From: Senecio squalidus
Taxonomy: Eukaryota; Streptophyta; Magnoliopsida; Asterales; Asteraceae
DNA: 64,000 nt
Direction: 5' to 3'
Assembly: GCA_910822075.1 (NCBI GenBank)
Contig: CAJVGC010000001.1
Coordinates: 52,109,066 to 52,173,065, forward strand
This document shows positions 11,256 to 23,639 of this stretch, one piece after another. Under the pieces are notes generated by a model. It did no database searches. It saw only the letters and a program-made list of their open reading frames with translations, and had not been told where the DNA came from. A program made the position numbers and the translations under genes. Every line of letters begins with the position of its first letter. The first letter of the stretch is position 1.

Positions 11256-12502
11256 AAAGTAAATGAACAAAGTTATCAAGAGCAAATCAGATTAGTTGAA
11301 TGGCAAAGAGAGGATTTGTTAGTTAAACTTAAGGATGCTAGGGCAGAAATCAAGAGATTAGGTGAGAAACATGATAAAGTTGAGTTAGATGTAGGGAAAC
11401 TAGAACATTCTTCAAAATCAGTAAATGACCTTATTCAACAGCAGATACATGGCAAAGTAAAAACAGGATTAGGCTATAAAGAAGTAGCCCCTCCATTTAA
11501 CCAAAACTACATCCCTCTGTCGATAGATGAACCTAGGATTCCTATCTCCCAGACACCTCCAACAGAATCATTCAAAGTTGATCCAATCAAACTGAACATT
11601 GTGAAAAAACAAGGATATTCCTTTGGAAAATCACTTAATCACAATTGAAGGAGTTACTCAACAATCTTCACAGAGTCTAGTGTATTTGATGCCCAATAAA
11701 CATGTTAAGAAAGTAAACAAATCTGAATGTACTTGCTGCAAAAACTCCAAAGTTCCTAGGGAAAAAGAAAAGAAGTGGGTTCATATAGATAAAAGAGGAA
11801 ATCAACGAAACATGAACCAAGTAAAGGCACAAAAAGGCCAAATTCCTAAAAGATCTGTAAAAGGGTGTTTTATCTGTGGCAAATTGAATCACTTGCAAAA
11901 AACTGTTACTATAATCCTTAAAATCAAACGCATGTGATTCAAAAGCAAAACAAGGGGTTGGGTCATACTGGCAAGGTTGAACATCAAAGAAAAACTGCCA
12001 TGAACAGCAGTAACAGAGTAAATAATGTTCACAACAACTCTGTTACTATTGCTTCAGGAAGAAAAAGTGTTAACAAAAACTCATTTTCTAACAGTAGAAA
12101 TAGATTTAATACTGCTACACAAAATTTTGTTTCTACTGCACGTCTTAATACGGTGAAACATAATAGTGTTAATACTGCTCGTTTTACTACTGTGAAAAAT
12201 ACCGTGTTAATACTGCACGTGTTAATACTGCAAAACGTAACCCAGTTACTACGGCTAGTATTAATACTGTAAAACAAAACTTTGTCAAATCAGTATTTGT
12301 TCCTACTGATAAATTAAAACCAGTTAACACTACAAACGTTTCAAAAGTCAAAATATTCAAACAAGTATGGCAACCAAAGGTCAAAGTAACTCAACCACCT
12401 AGTCCTCCTGATTTCTCAAAACTAATCCAAAGGAAGGTGAGTTACTTTGATGAGATGGGCAAACCCAAGTCAACTTTGGCTTGGGTCCCCATCAGAAACT
12501 AA
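11256..12502 (+). pseudogene. C2 gag C-terminal tail up to the gag/pol stop
   Basis: Open in changing frames (11316-11648, 11623-11937, 11934-12272 and on). Contains a degraded second knuckle (C-F-I-C-G-K-L-N-H) and a block at 12100-12310 where GTTAATACTGC-type motifs repeat and encode V-N-T-A. It ends W-V-P-I-R-N then TAA at 12500-12502. Pol starts in another frame immediately after, near TTTATGTGCAGGA. Confidence 0.65.
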
Positions 12503-12504
12503 TT

Positions 12505-13800
12505 CCTATTGTTTATGTGCAGGAACAGCCAACCACAGAGAAAGAGAGTTTTTGGCATGTAGACAGTGGTTGTTCCAGGCACATGACAGGCGACATGTCC
12601 TGCCTTCAAAACTTTGAGAAGTTTAATGGCGGTTATGTTGCTTTTGGGGGAAATCCAAAAGGAGGAAGAAGTTCTGGAAAAGGGATTGTAACCAATGAAA
12701 GAATCAGCTTCAAGGATGTCTTCTATGTACAACAATTACAGTATAATCTACTAAGTGTCTCACAAGTTTGTGATCAGGAAAATACCCCAATTTTCACAGC
12801 TACAGAGTGTTTGATTATGGAGCCTGGCTATGTCATAGATGAAAGCAAAGTTATTCTTAGAACTCCACGAACGGACAATGTCTACTGCTTTGATATGACC
12901 AAGGTTACTCCAACTGCTGAAGAAGCCTGCTTAGTTTCTAAGGCTACATTGGATGAATCCACTCTTTGGCACAGGAGGATGTGCCACATGAATCTGAAGA
13001 ATATCAATCAGCTGGTGAAGTCGAAATTGGTCAGAGGTCTTCCTGACAAACAATTCAATCTGGATGACAACTGTGTGGCATGCTTAAGGGGGAAGCAGCA
13101 CAAATCTTCTCACAAGTCCAAGGATATTAACACCATTACTACTCCTTTACATTTTCTCCACATGGATCTATTTGGTCCCACAAATGTAAAGAGTATTGCT
13201 AAGAAGTCCTATTGCCTTGTCATCACTGATGACTTTACAAGGTATACTTGGGTGTACTTCCTGGCCACCAAAGATGAGACAAGTCAGCAGCTTATCTCCT
13301 TCATCACCAAAGTAGAACACCAACTCAATCTGAAAGTGAAGAAGATCAGATGTGACAATGGGACTGAGTTCAAGAATCAAGTGATGAACGAATTCTGTGA
13401 GGGGAAGGGGATAGAGAGAAAATTCAGTGCTGCTCGAACTCCTCAACAAAATGGAGTTGCTGAAAGGAGAAATAGAACACTAATTGAAGCAGCAAGAAGT
13501 AAGTTGGCAGATTCTAACCTACCCATATTCTTCTGGGCAGAAGCAGTTAATACTGCCTGCTATGTTCAGAATCGAGTTCTTCTAGTAAAATCTCAAAACA
13601 AGACCCCATATGAGCTTCTCCACAAGAGACAACCTTTGGTAAGTTTCCTAAGAGCATCTGGGTGTCCTTGTACAGTTTTGAACTCGAAGGATCATCTTGG
13701 TAAGTTTGAAAGCAAGGCAGATGAAGGTTATTTCGTTGGATATTCATCTCAGAGCAAGGCCTATCGTGTTTACAATCACAAGAACAAGATCATTGAATAA
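12505..13800 (+). CDS. C2 protease, GAG-pre-integrase and integrase
   Basis: Open through V-Q-E-Q-P-T-T-E-K, protease W-H-V-D-S-G-C-S-R-H-M-T-G, pre-integrase (L-W-H-R-R-M-C-H-M-N ... C-V-A-C-L-R-G-K-Q), the integrase core with H-M-D-L-F-G-P, R-C-D-N-G-T-E-F and P-Q-Q-N-G-V-A-E-R, and the C-terminal G-Y-F-V-G-Y-S. The function is cleavage of the polyprotein and strand transfer of the cDNA. All catalytic residues are present. A TAA at 13798 ends it before the RT linker, where the intact polyprotein would continue. The upstream start is not a clear ATG. Confidence 0.88.
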   Translation, partial: PIVYVQEQPTTEKESFWHVDSGCSRHMTGDMSCLQNFEKFNGGYVAFGGNPKGGRSSGKGIVTNERISFKDVFYVQQLQYNLLSVSQVCDQENTPIFTATECLIMEPGYVIDESKVILRTPRTDNVYCFDMTKVTPTAEEACLVSKATLDESTLWHRRMCHMNLKNINQLVKSKLVRGLPDKQFNLDDNCVACLRGKQHKSSHKSKDINTITTPLHFLHMDLFGPTNVKSIAKKSYCLVITDDFTRYTWVYFLATKDETSQQLISFITKVEHQLNLKVKKIRCDNGTEFKNQVMNEFCEGKGIERKFSAARTPQQNGVAERRNRTLIEAARSKLADSNLPIFFWAEAVNTACYVQNRVLLVKSQNKTPYELLHKRQPLVSFLRASGCPCTVLNSKDHLGKFESKADEGYFVGYSSQSKAYRVYNHKNKIIE

Positions 13801-13836
13801 AGCTCTAATGTTTCATTTAATGAAAACACTCCTAAC

Positions 13837-14460
13837 ATGAAGGGTCAAGGACCAAATTGGGTATTTGATTTGGATGCACTGACCAAATCCTTGGATTTTA
13901 ACTTTGAATTCCACACCTCATCTATTTCTACTGCTCCTGTTTCTACTGTCACACAACCTGTTTCTACTGCTAAATCTATTAATACGGAGCCAGTTAATAC
14001 TGACTCAGTTTCTACTGCTCCAATTCTTGGTACTGACAGATTAGACGTAATGGAATACATCTATCTCCCTGTTTCTACTGATGATCCTTTACATCTATAT
14101 GACACTATCACCAAGGCCACTGAAGAGGAATCTCCCCAACAGGAACCACATGATGTTGAAGATGAAGAGGTTCCTACTCCTACAACTACTGCTAAGGATG
14201 ATTCCATAAGATCCAATGGAGTTCCTCGATTAGTGGAAGAAAATGCAGATGGAGTTGATCAAATAGTAACTGAAGATATTGAAGACAGTGATGCTGATAT
14301 GCCCACTCCAATGAGTTCTCCTCAACCCACTGACTTTTCCCAAGGTTATGACATGCCAGATCTTAATGATACAAACTTAGGAGTTGACTTTAGGATTGAG
14401 AAGCTTCCATCTTCCAGAATTTCCAAAAATCAGCCTCCTTCTCAAATAATTTGAAACTAT
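13837..14460 (+). pseudogene. C2 linker between integrase and RT
   Basis: 205 codons, low complexity and acidic. From 13920 to 14100 it is nearly a tandem array of V-S-T-A, V-N-T-D and I-N-T-E encoded by GTTTCTACTGC/GTTAATACTG motifs. No domain is recognised. Stops at both ends separate it from integrase and RT. Confidence 0.6.
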
Positions 14461-14469
14461 GATATTTCC

Positions 14470-15267
14470 ATGGAAACAAGAAGCTCCACCAAACCCAAAA
14501 AGGACCCACTGGAGGATCTTAACACATGTCTCTTTGCTTGCTTTCTTTCTCAAATGGAACCTAAGAGAATTCAAGAGGCTTTACTGGATCCACATTGGAT
14601 TGAAGCCTGTCAAGCAGAATTACTTCAATTCAAGATTCAGGGTGTTTGGGAATTGGTTGAAGTACCATTTGGGAAAAAGGTGATAGGCACACGATGGATC
14701 TTCAGAAACAAGAAGGATGAGAGAGGTATTGTCATCAAGAACAAGGCAAGGCTGGTAGCTCAAGGGTACACACAGGAAGAAGGCATAGATTATGAAGATG
14801 TTTTTGCTCTAGTAGCAAGAATAGAAGCCATAAGACTCTTCCTAGCCTCTACATCCTTCATGGGATTTAAGGTATTTCAAATGGACGTAAAAGCTTCCTT
14901 CCACTATGGAGTAATTGAGGAGGAGGTTTATGTCAAACAGCCACCTGGCTTTGAGGACCCACAGTACCCTCACATGGTATACAAGCTTGACAAAGCTCTC
15001 TATGGGCTTCATCAAGCACCACGAGCATGGTATGAGACCCTTTCTGACTATCTTCTCAAAAATAATTTTCAGCGTGGAACCATTGACAAGACTCTTTTCT
15101 TTAAGAAGACACACTCTGACATTTTACAGGTTCAAATTTATGTGGATGACATCATCTTTTGCTCCACCAAAGATGCTCTGTGCAAAGAATTTGAACAACT
15201 CATGCACACCAAGTTTCAAATGAGTTCAATGGGAGAATTAAACTTCTTCCTGGGTCTACAAGTCTAG
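14470..15267 (+). CDS. C2 reverse transcriptase, N-terminal and catalytic part
   Basis: RVT_2-type RT. Contains G-T-R-W-I-F-R-N-K-K, K-A-R-L-V-A-Q-G-Y-T-Q-E-E-G, F-Q-M-D-V-K-A-S-F (first catalytic aspartate), L-Y-G-L-H-Q-A-P-R-A-W-Y and the catalytic box I-Y-V-D-D-I-I-F. The final F-L-G-L-Q-V is followed by TAG where Copia elements normally read on into RNase H. A substitution A-S-F-H-Y-G replaces the usual A-F-L-N/H-G. Confidence 0.88.
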   Translation: METRSSTKPKKDPLEDLNTCLFACFLSQMEPKRIQEALLDPHWIEACQAELLQFKIQGVWELVEVPFGKKVIGTRWIFRNKKDERGIVIKNKARLVAQGYTQEEGIDYEDVFALVARIEAIRLFLASTSFMGFKVFQMDVKASFHYGVIEEEVYVKQPPGFEDPQYPHMVYKLDKALYGLHQAPRAWYETLSDYLLKNNFQRGTIDKTLFFKKTHSDILQVQIYVDDIIFCSTKDALCKEFEQLMHTKFQMSSMGELNFFLGLQV

Positions 15268-16180
<913 letters not shown>

Positions 16181-16940
16181 ACAGTTTTAAATTGTCTTTT
16201 ATTTATCTCAATTTAAGTGCCTTCGAGTAAAGCAGTACTAACCTTAACATAAGCTCAAGTGCCTTACTTTTTAGTATTGTACTATGTTACTATTGCAAGA
16301 TTAACAGTAGAAACAAATTTTGCCCAAATTGTTATTAGTACGGACCTTTTTTCATTACTACGGGATGGTTTAACTACTATTGCCCTTAGTTGTGTTAATA
16401 CGGCCAGAACGGTTAATACTGCTTAGTAATGCCGTTACTGCGGACCTCTGGTTAATACTGGAAGTAATTCACATTACTACTGCCAGACCAGTTAATACGG
16501 CTCGCTGTTCTATTACTACTGTCATTAACCTAATTACTACGGTCATTATTTGTTAATACTGCAACGATTAGTACTGCAGAGCTTTCTTAATTAATAAGAT
16601 TACTCTGTTAATACTACGTTGACAAGTCAAATCCCAACTTGCAACTAACTTTTAACATGTGGCGATTTGTAATTGGACCTAAATTTTAAATCTTCGGCGT
16701 GGGTTCAGTAATTTTTGACACGTGGCAACACACGATTGCACCGTTACTTTTAATCATAACCCGCGTCTAATCCAACTCAACAAGTTGTTATAATCTTAAC
16801 CGTATAAATAGGGGTTACCGTAAATCTTTCACAAATTACCTTTCTTCTCAAGAACCCTAATTTCTAAAAAGTTACCGTTGCAATTAAAAACTCTAAGTTT
16901 TCCTTTTCTTTGAAATCAAAATTCTTTCGATTACACATCA
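16181..16940 (+). other. C2 spacer between pol and extra ORF: motif array and probable promoter
   Basis: No ORF. From 16310 to 16620 there are about 15-17 copies of TTAATACTG, TTACTACGG, TTAATACGG or close variants in both coding-free phases. This is followed by 16640-16800 without motifs, a TATAAATA at 16803-16810 and an A/T and C-rich stretch typical of a 5' UTR before the ATG at 16941. Confidence 0.75.
16803..16810 (+). promoter_or_regulatory. Probable internal TATA box for the C2 extra ORF
   Basis: TATAAATA followed by GG, 131 bp before the ORF start, with CCCTAATTTC-type leader sequence between. It suggests a transcript separate from the LTR transcript (inference). Confidence 0.45.
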
Positions 16941-19900
16941 ATGGCAGAACTACAATACTTTTCAAGTAACAACATGGCTGCCTGCTTTGCAAGGAATTCA
17001 GAAAACACTGATTTTCATCAAATTATTGATTTCTTGAAGCAATCGTACATCAATGTTGCTCTTACAGTTAGCCCAGAGATACATGATCACCACATACGCT
17101 CTTTCTGGGAGACTGCTGCAATGCACAATGCGGGAGAAACACCAGTAATCACTGCAACCATTGATGGAAAGAAATTAACAGTCTCATAGGCATCAATCCG
17201 TAAACATCTTCAACTTCAAGATGCTACAGGTATAAGTGACCTGCCCAATGAAACAGTGTTTGAAAACTTTAGACTGATGGAATATGAGGGGGACCTAAAT
17301 ACTTCAACGTTTTTAAAAGCAAAATTGTCCCCCCAATGGAAATACTTGATGCACACTTTGCAACAATTTATTTCACAAAAACGGACAGGGTGGCATGAGC
17401 AAGTCTTTCTTTGGCAACTGCCATGGTCTGTCTTGCCACTAATCAAATTTATAATTTTTCAGCCCTTGTTTTTGATGGTATGTTGTGGAATTTGGCTAAT
17501 CCTAAACATAAATTTTTAATGTATCCAAGATTCCTACAACATATCATAAACTATGAAATCAAGGATCTAAAAAGATCCTCAACTGTTTTTCCTACCCATG
17601 CTCATACTAAAAAGGTTTTTGTGAATATGAGACGGGTCAATAAAGGTTTTTCTTCAAATGTTTCCCCATTGTTCTCTACAATGATGGTGGGAACAAGTTC
17701 AACAGATGAGAGACAAGTGACTTCACCTCTGTCTCAGTCCCCATCTATTTCTACGGCAAGTACCTCTGCAATTCCAACTGCAAGTATCGTTGTTGTTTCT
17801 ACTGAGGCCATCACTGCAGTTACTACTGCAAATGTTCCTCTAGTTTCTACTGAGAGCAGTCCTCCAGTAGTAACTGAACCAATAGTCACCTCTCTTGTGA
17901 CTTCATCATTTTCTGAGCCTTCACAACCACATTCTCCACTTGCAACATTTTCAAGAAAGACTAAGAGGGTTCCTCAGTCTCCTAAGTCTAAAACCTCCCC
18001 ATTATTCATTTTCAAAAAGTCTTTACCTGAAAAATCTTCAGGAAAGAAACTTCAAAGGGAAACCATTGAGTTGTCCCCCAAGCTCCCTGAGGTGGTCGCT
18101 AAGGAGGGGGAATACCGTTTGAGAAGGGCTCATACTACTGCTGCTCTCACTTCTCATAGTGCCAAGAAACCAAGGGGGAGGGAACAGCTTCTGCTTGGCA
18201 GAGGGGTCCCTCTACTTCCTATGATCTACCACCTGTTGGTACCCGACAGGTAAGGGGTGAGGATAGATACAACTATGATCCATTGGAATTGCTGGAATGT
18301 TACCAAAAGTATATATTTACCATTGAAAAGCAAGGGGAGGAACTTGCTCAGTTGAGAAAAACTGTTCTCAAGCTAGTTGATCAGCAGAAACTGATGTTAG
18401 ACTTCTTTCTGCAACAAAAGTCAACCAAGCGAAGTATTGGTACTTCACCAGTACCATCAAGCTCTTCATCCTCAGATGACACTCCTCCTGCAGACAAAAA
18501 GGGGGAGAAAGAACATGAAGATGAAGTTTTGTTAATGAGGACGATGCTGAAATGAAGGGGGAGAAAGAAGAAAGAAGAAGTGATGATACTGTGATCACTG
18601 CAACCTCAGAGCACAATGATGAAATCAATGAAGAATTTGAAATTTAAAAGATGGAAATAGATAGTGTGATCAAGGGGGAGCAAGAGAAAGAAGTAGAAAA
18701 GAATGAAGAGGAAGCCATTACTAATGAAGAAATTGACATTGTTATAATTTCTACGGCTGAATTTGTTTCTACGGAAGATCTAGTTAATATTGCTCCAGTA
18801 TTTGTTTCTACGGAAGAGCTCATTACTACGGAGAGTATTACTACTGAAGCACATACTTCCATTCCTAGTGATGATATTTTTGTAGCTGTTTCTATTGAAG
18901 CTCCACCAACATTTGGTACTACTGAAGCTCCGCCAACAGTTGTTTCTACTGAAGCTCCACCAACAGCTATTTATACTGAAGCAACAACCATCACAACAGT
19001 CACAATTCCCACATCAATTGCAACAGTTGATGAGGAAGCTGCTGCTGCTGAGCTCTTAAAACTTGAACAGACAAGCTTCATTTCCCAAACAAAAATCACT
19101 AAGAATACCTGCAGTATCTGATAGCAGCAAATTGGTAGAAGGAGTAGATTATGTTGAAGACCTATCATTCCTCCTCATAGATCATATATTCCCAAACCAC
19201 TTGGAGATATTGAGCCAGATGAGAAGGCTAAGGGAAAAAGAGTAGTTGTTTATCTAAAAGAGAAGGAGAAAATGAAGAAAAAGGAGCAGGAAGAGAATCT
19301 TGCTGATTTTGTTGCTCTCAAATTTGCCACTGAAGACTTGGATGTAGGAGATGATCCAGCAACCATTATGGATATTCACACCAAGCTTCAAATTCAAGAA
19401 ATGGAGAAGATTCAAAAGCTAAGAGAACAAGAGCTAGCATTAAAAGCTGAGTTGGAGCAGGAGATGGCAGAGAGAGCTCAATTAGAAAAAGAAAAGAAAA
19501 AGAAAAGTGCAAAGAAGAAGTCCACTCAAGATAAGCTAGCAGATGATAAGCAGAGGTTTAAAGCGTACTTGAATTCCAAAGGGTATGATGGGAAATCATT
19601 AGGCCCAATGAAGATTGGAAACATGTTGTCTTTAGTTGAAAAGAAAGGAAGAAAGATAGTGAAAGAATGCTCAAGCTTACAAAGAAACAAGATCAAGAAG
19701 CTTATGAAATGGAGAAAGCAATAAAAGCTCTTCATGATGTTGGAAGAAATATTTTTGATTCTCAAGGCAAAGAAGTTCATATTCCAGAAGCTGCAGTCAC
19801 TCAAGGTTCTACATGGCAGTTGAAGAGAAAGAAGTCTTGTTCTACAAGAGTACCAATAAAGAAACAAAGACTATCTAATCCAATTACTACTGCTCAAGAC

Positions 19901-20584
19901 AGTCCAAGCATTCCTTCTGTGATAGTCAAGAAAGTTCCAGTCAAGATTGAAGAAAAGAAAGGAGATTTAGAGATATCTGAAAATGACTGTTCTGCTTTGA
20001 TTACTCAACAACAAGGATTAAGAATAGAACCATTGGCAGTTGAACTTCCAGAAATCATGGATTGGGAGTTTGTGGGAGGTCCAAACAAGACATCATATGT
20101 GGTTAAAAGAGCAGACAGATCCAAGACTGATGTATCTGCTTTCCACAGAATGATAAGGGATTTCTCAATGTCAGATCTAGAGCTTCTTTATGACATTGGA
20201 AGAATAAAGTACTCAAGGTATAGAGGAGAATGCTCTGGAACTGATATGGATATGGACTAGTTGAATGGGATGTTTAACCCAAGTAAAGGAAGAAAGAGTT
20301 CAGCATTCAAAGAAGGAAGTGTGAACAACCCTGTTATCAAATGGTATTTGTATGAACGAAGTGGCGTATACTCTATAGTAAGAAAACATGGAGCCATGGA
20401 ATACTATCTGGTTGATAGAAGATATGATTTGGGGTTGAGAACACTCAAGGAGCTAATCAGTGTGAGATTATCAGGCTTAATTACTTCAAGAATGTGTCAT
20501 GAACTGGTTTGGAGCATTATGTTGCAGTTGACAGAAGAGATGGATAAAGCAGGAGAAGAAAAAGATGAAAATTTGAAGAAGTAG
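16941..20584 (+). pseudogene. C2 extra 3' ORF, large unknown protein, broken
   Basis: ATG at 16941 (M-A-E-L-Q-Y-F-S-S-N-N-M-A-A). The conserved N-terminal domain of about 230 residues contains I-I-D-F-L-K-Q-S-Y-I-N-V-A-L-T-V, I-R-S-F-W-E-T-A, C-L-A-T-N-Q-I-Y-N-F-S and L-M-Y-P-R-F-L-Q. A TAG at 17187 replaces a probable GAG. Frame changes occur near 17405, 18260, 18555 and 19120-19700, and a TAG lies at 20258. The middle is S/T/P-rich with V-S-T-E repeats and then acidic. A coiled coil rich in K and E spans 19270-19730. The C-terminus has D-L-E-L-L-Y-D and M-E-Y-Y-L-V-D-R-R-Y-D-L-G. It is homologous to the C3 extra ORF; no function recognised. Confidence 0.7.
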
Positions 20585-20656
20585 TAATAATGGTTTGTAA
20601 TAGATTAGTAAAACTTGTGTAAAACTTGTACTCTCGGTAAGTTATAAAAGTTCAAG

Positions 20657-20668
20657 TTAGGGGGAGAT
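20657..20668 (+). other. Polypurine tract of C2
   Basis: TTAGGGGGAGAT directly before the 3' LTR, the plus-strand priming site. Confidence 0.8.
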
Positions 20669-21203
20669 TGTTGGAACTAAAACTTAGTTAAAATAGTTTA
20701 GTTTCAATTAATACTGCTCACTTAATACTGACAAAGAAGAATGGTCATTACTACGGAAGAGAACAAGTTAATACAGAGAAGACAAGTTAATACGGAAAGC
20801 TAATTACTACTACTTACTACTGCAATGATCAAGTTAATGCGGACAAGATACTACGGACAAGAACTTGACATGCACGTTTGTTGATTTAGAATTATAATTA
20901 GATTCAAATTGTAATTCCTTTTTAGGTAGATGTTGTTTCCTAGTTTATCTAGGTTAGCCTCAAGGTCTATAAATATAGATCCTTGTATTGAAAAAGAAAC
21001 ACGTTGTATTGATAATTCATTAATGCAATTGAGGCTTATAATTCAACAAATATATTGTTCTTAATTGTTCTTAGTTTACGATATTGTTTGTTTGGATCAA
21101 CTTGCTAATATCAAAGTGTTCATCCGCTGCTGAACTTCTTTGATAGATCAAGATCTTAACGTAGGCAAACTTTAAGTTTATATAAACTTATTCGATCCTG
21201 ACA
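20669..21203 (+). repeat. 3' LTR of C2
   Basis: 535 bp, same length as the 5' LTR with about 11 substitutions and no visible indel. Followed by ATTTT, the second copy of the target duplication. Confidence 0.93.
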
Positions 21204-22612
21204 ATTTTCTTCAATGTTTTCATGGATAACAAGCATTCTTGGAAAAACGATTCATCATCATTTGAAGACGAATGATATTCTTCTGTTGTACCTGTATTTG
21301 TCACACTAGAAGAAAATAGATTAAACGAATCAAATAAAGAATCATAATCGAAGAACCCTGTTGGACAGTTTTGTTTTTCAAAAGTGTAACTTGTTATTTC
21401 CAAGTTAAAAACAATTTCCACTTACTGTTCATTTTGTAGATAAACTCATTTGTTTGCACACCCAACAACATATCTAAGAAAGTATCCTTCAACGGCTTTG
21501 GGTTCAAATTTTGACGTATAATTGTTTTTAAAAACGGTGCATGGAACCCCAAAAGGTTCCAGTCCAGCAAGATTTGGTTTTCGATTATTTAGTAGTTCAT
21601 AACTAGTTTTCTTGAAACGTTTAATTGTTAACACCCGATTTAAGACATAGTACGCTGTGTTGCCAGCTTCTCCCCAGAAAGTGACGGGTAAGTGCGAGTC
21701 AGCCAGCATTGTTGCGGTTCATAAGCTGCACTAAAATGTTGAATGATCCCGTTCGTAAGACAATAGAATTGCATACCTTCTTAGACGCTTTACTGTAGTT
21801 TTGAAGACATTATTCAACATGTCAAAGAAGTTGATAAACTTTCCGACTGTTTCACCTTTTGTAGTAAAAAAGAAGACCCATGAGTAGCGATAGAAGTTAT
21901 CAGTGACTACCAGACAATAGTATCCCTCCGAAACTTCTTTGTTTGATTGGACCGAAAAGTCTGTGTGCATGAGTTCAAACGGTGTCTCGATCGAGTTGAG
22001 CTCTTTAGTTTTATGAGGTTTCTTGTGTTGCTTTCCAAGCTTGCATGATACACATTTATCCTCATATTCAAACCTTTTCAAAGGTACTCCAGTTACTAAC
22101 CCTGATTTCGTGATTTCGTTCATTTTGCGAAAGTGTATAGGTGCCATCTTTCTATGCCATATCATCGCTTCTTCATTTGATGATTAAGAAAATAAACATG
22201 TGGACTCCAAGTTGCAGTTTGTTTTGCTCATATCCAGAATATAAGTATTCTTCTTTCTTGGTTCCCTCATCAGTATCATGTCCTCAGGAATTTCAATACC
22301 TGATTTTAAAATCAAAACTTCTTCCTCGTTGAAGTGAACAGAAATTTTGTTATCACATATTTGAGATACACTCAAAAGATTATGCTCCAACTGTTCAACG
22401 AAGAAAACATCCTTTAAAGTTACTGTTCCATTTGTCACGTTTCCTATTCCCGTAATTTCTCCTCCTTTATTTCCAGCAAAGCTAACTCGTCCTTTCTTTC
22501 CGGATTCAAAGTTAGACAACAAACTCCTCTCCCCTGTCATGTGCTTAGAGCAGCCACTATCAACATACCATGTGTTGATCGATTCGTGACTCGGCTCATG
22601 CATATCAAACAA
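21204..22612 (-). pseudogene. C3 protease, pre-integrase and integrase, degenerate
   Basis: On the minus strand: D-M-H-E-P-S-H leads to the protease W-Y-V-D-S-G-C-S-K-H-M-T-G (22612-22184), then pre-integrase and integrase core (22165-21731) with C-V-S-C-K-L-G-K-Q-H and T-D-F-S-V-Q-S where H-M-D-L-F-G-P is normal. After a frame change (21709-21446) comes the integrase C-terminus F-W-G-E-A-G-N-T-A-Y-Y-V-L-N-R. The stretch with the second D and the E of the DDE triad is deleted or frameshifted around 21720. 21204-21445 is the linker to RT, cut by C2. Confidence 0.8.
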
Positions 22613-22618
22613 GATTTA

Positions 22619-23510
22619 TTAGTTTTCACGGGGTACCCAGGCCATTACAGGCCTGGTTTGTCCTTTCTGGTCCACGTAAGTGAACTCTTTAAAGCAATTT
22701 AACGTTTCCATTTTATTATATGATTCTTTTTCCACTGTTTGAGATTTAGATTTTTCGGATTCAACACATTTGCTTGAAACAAAAGATTTATTTAATAAAT
22801 TTTGTGTTGCTGCCGAACATTCCTCAGTATGGTTTTTCTCAATCTTAGAGGATTCACACTCTTCTTTTAAAGGAAATTCAATTTTAAAGAAACTAAAATT
22901 ATTATTAAAAGGTGGTGGAGTTTCGTTATATCCCAAACAACACTTTGAATTCACTTTTATTAAATTCTTCGACCTTGTCAAAGTAAAGTTTCTTTAGTTT
23001 TTCTAAACTTTCAAAAAGCATGTCAATTTTTTCATTCTCGCGGCTAATTGTAGTTAAAAACTCGCATCTATCCTTGGCATTCTAACGAAGCTTATTAGCA
23101 AAATCATTTTTTAAATTTACCAGATCAGCCAATTCGAATTTTAAGTCTTTATGTTGGACTTCTAAAGTTTATAAGGTCTTGGTTAATTTATCATTTTGAA
23201 CTTTAAGTTTTGACATAGACTTGCATAAATCAATCACAATCTTAGAATCAAGAAGTACCTTTGTCTTCTCGGTCTTGAGATTTACCATGTTTCCAACAAA
23301 GTCTTTTTCCTGAACGTCGAGCGTACATGAACATGTCTGAACTTCTTTCCCTTTCGAACTATGTATCTCCTCAGTTATATCCTCAGCGTCACTTGTTTCA
23401 CTGTCAGTAGAGATTTCTTCGACTGAAGCCATTAAATCTTGATTTGAATTATCTTGGACATCAGGATATACTTTCCAGTCATAGGTTCGATCTTCATGTT
23501 GAACAATCAT
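22619..23510 (-). pseudogene. C3 gag C-terminal tail
   Basis: Open 23510-23169 (acidic, D-S-E-T-S-D-A-E-D-I-T) and 22981-22619 after a frame change. The end A-W-V-P-R-E-N then TAA matches the gag endings of C1 and C2. A degraded zinc-knuckle stretch lies near 23600-23640 (C-F-N at the end of the upstream ORF). Confidence 0.65.
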
Positions 23511-23639
23511 AGCTTGTGAGCTAAGGCTTCTTTGTTGTTGAGGTGTGGAAGTTGCATACGTAGTATTTGAGCGTACTTGAAACTGATTGTTCTCTACCTT
23601 CGGTTATTGACACTCTCTCGCAAAATGTCCTAACCTGTA

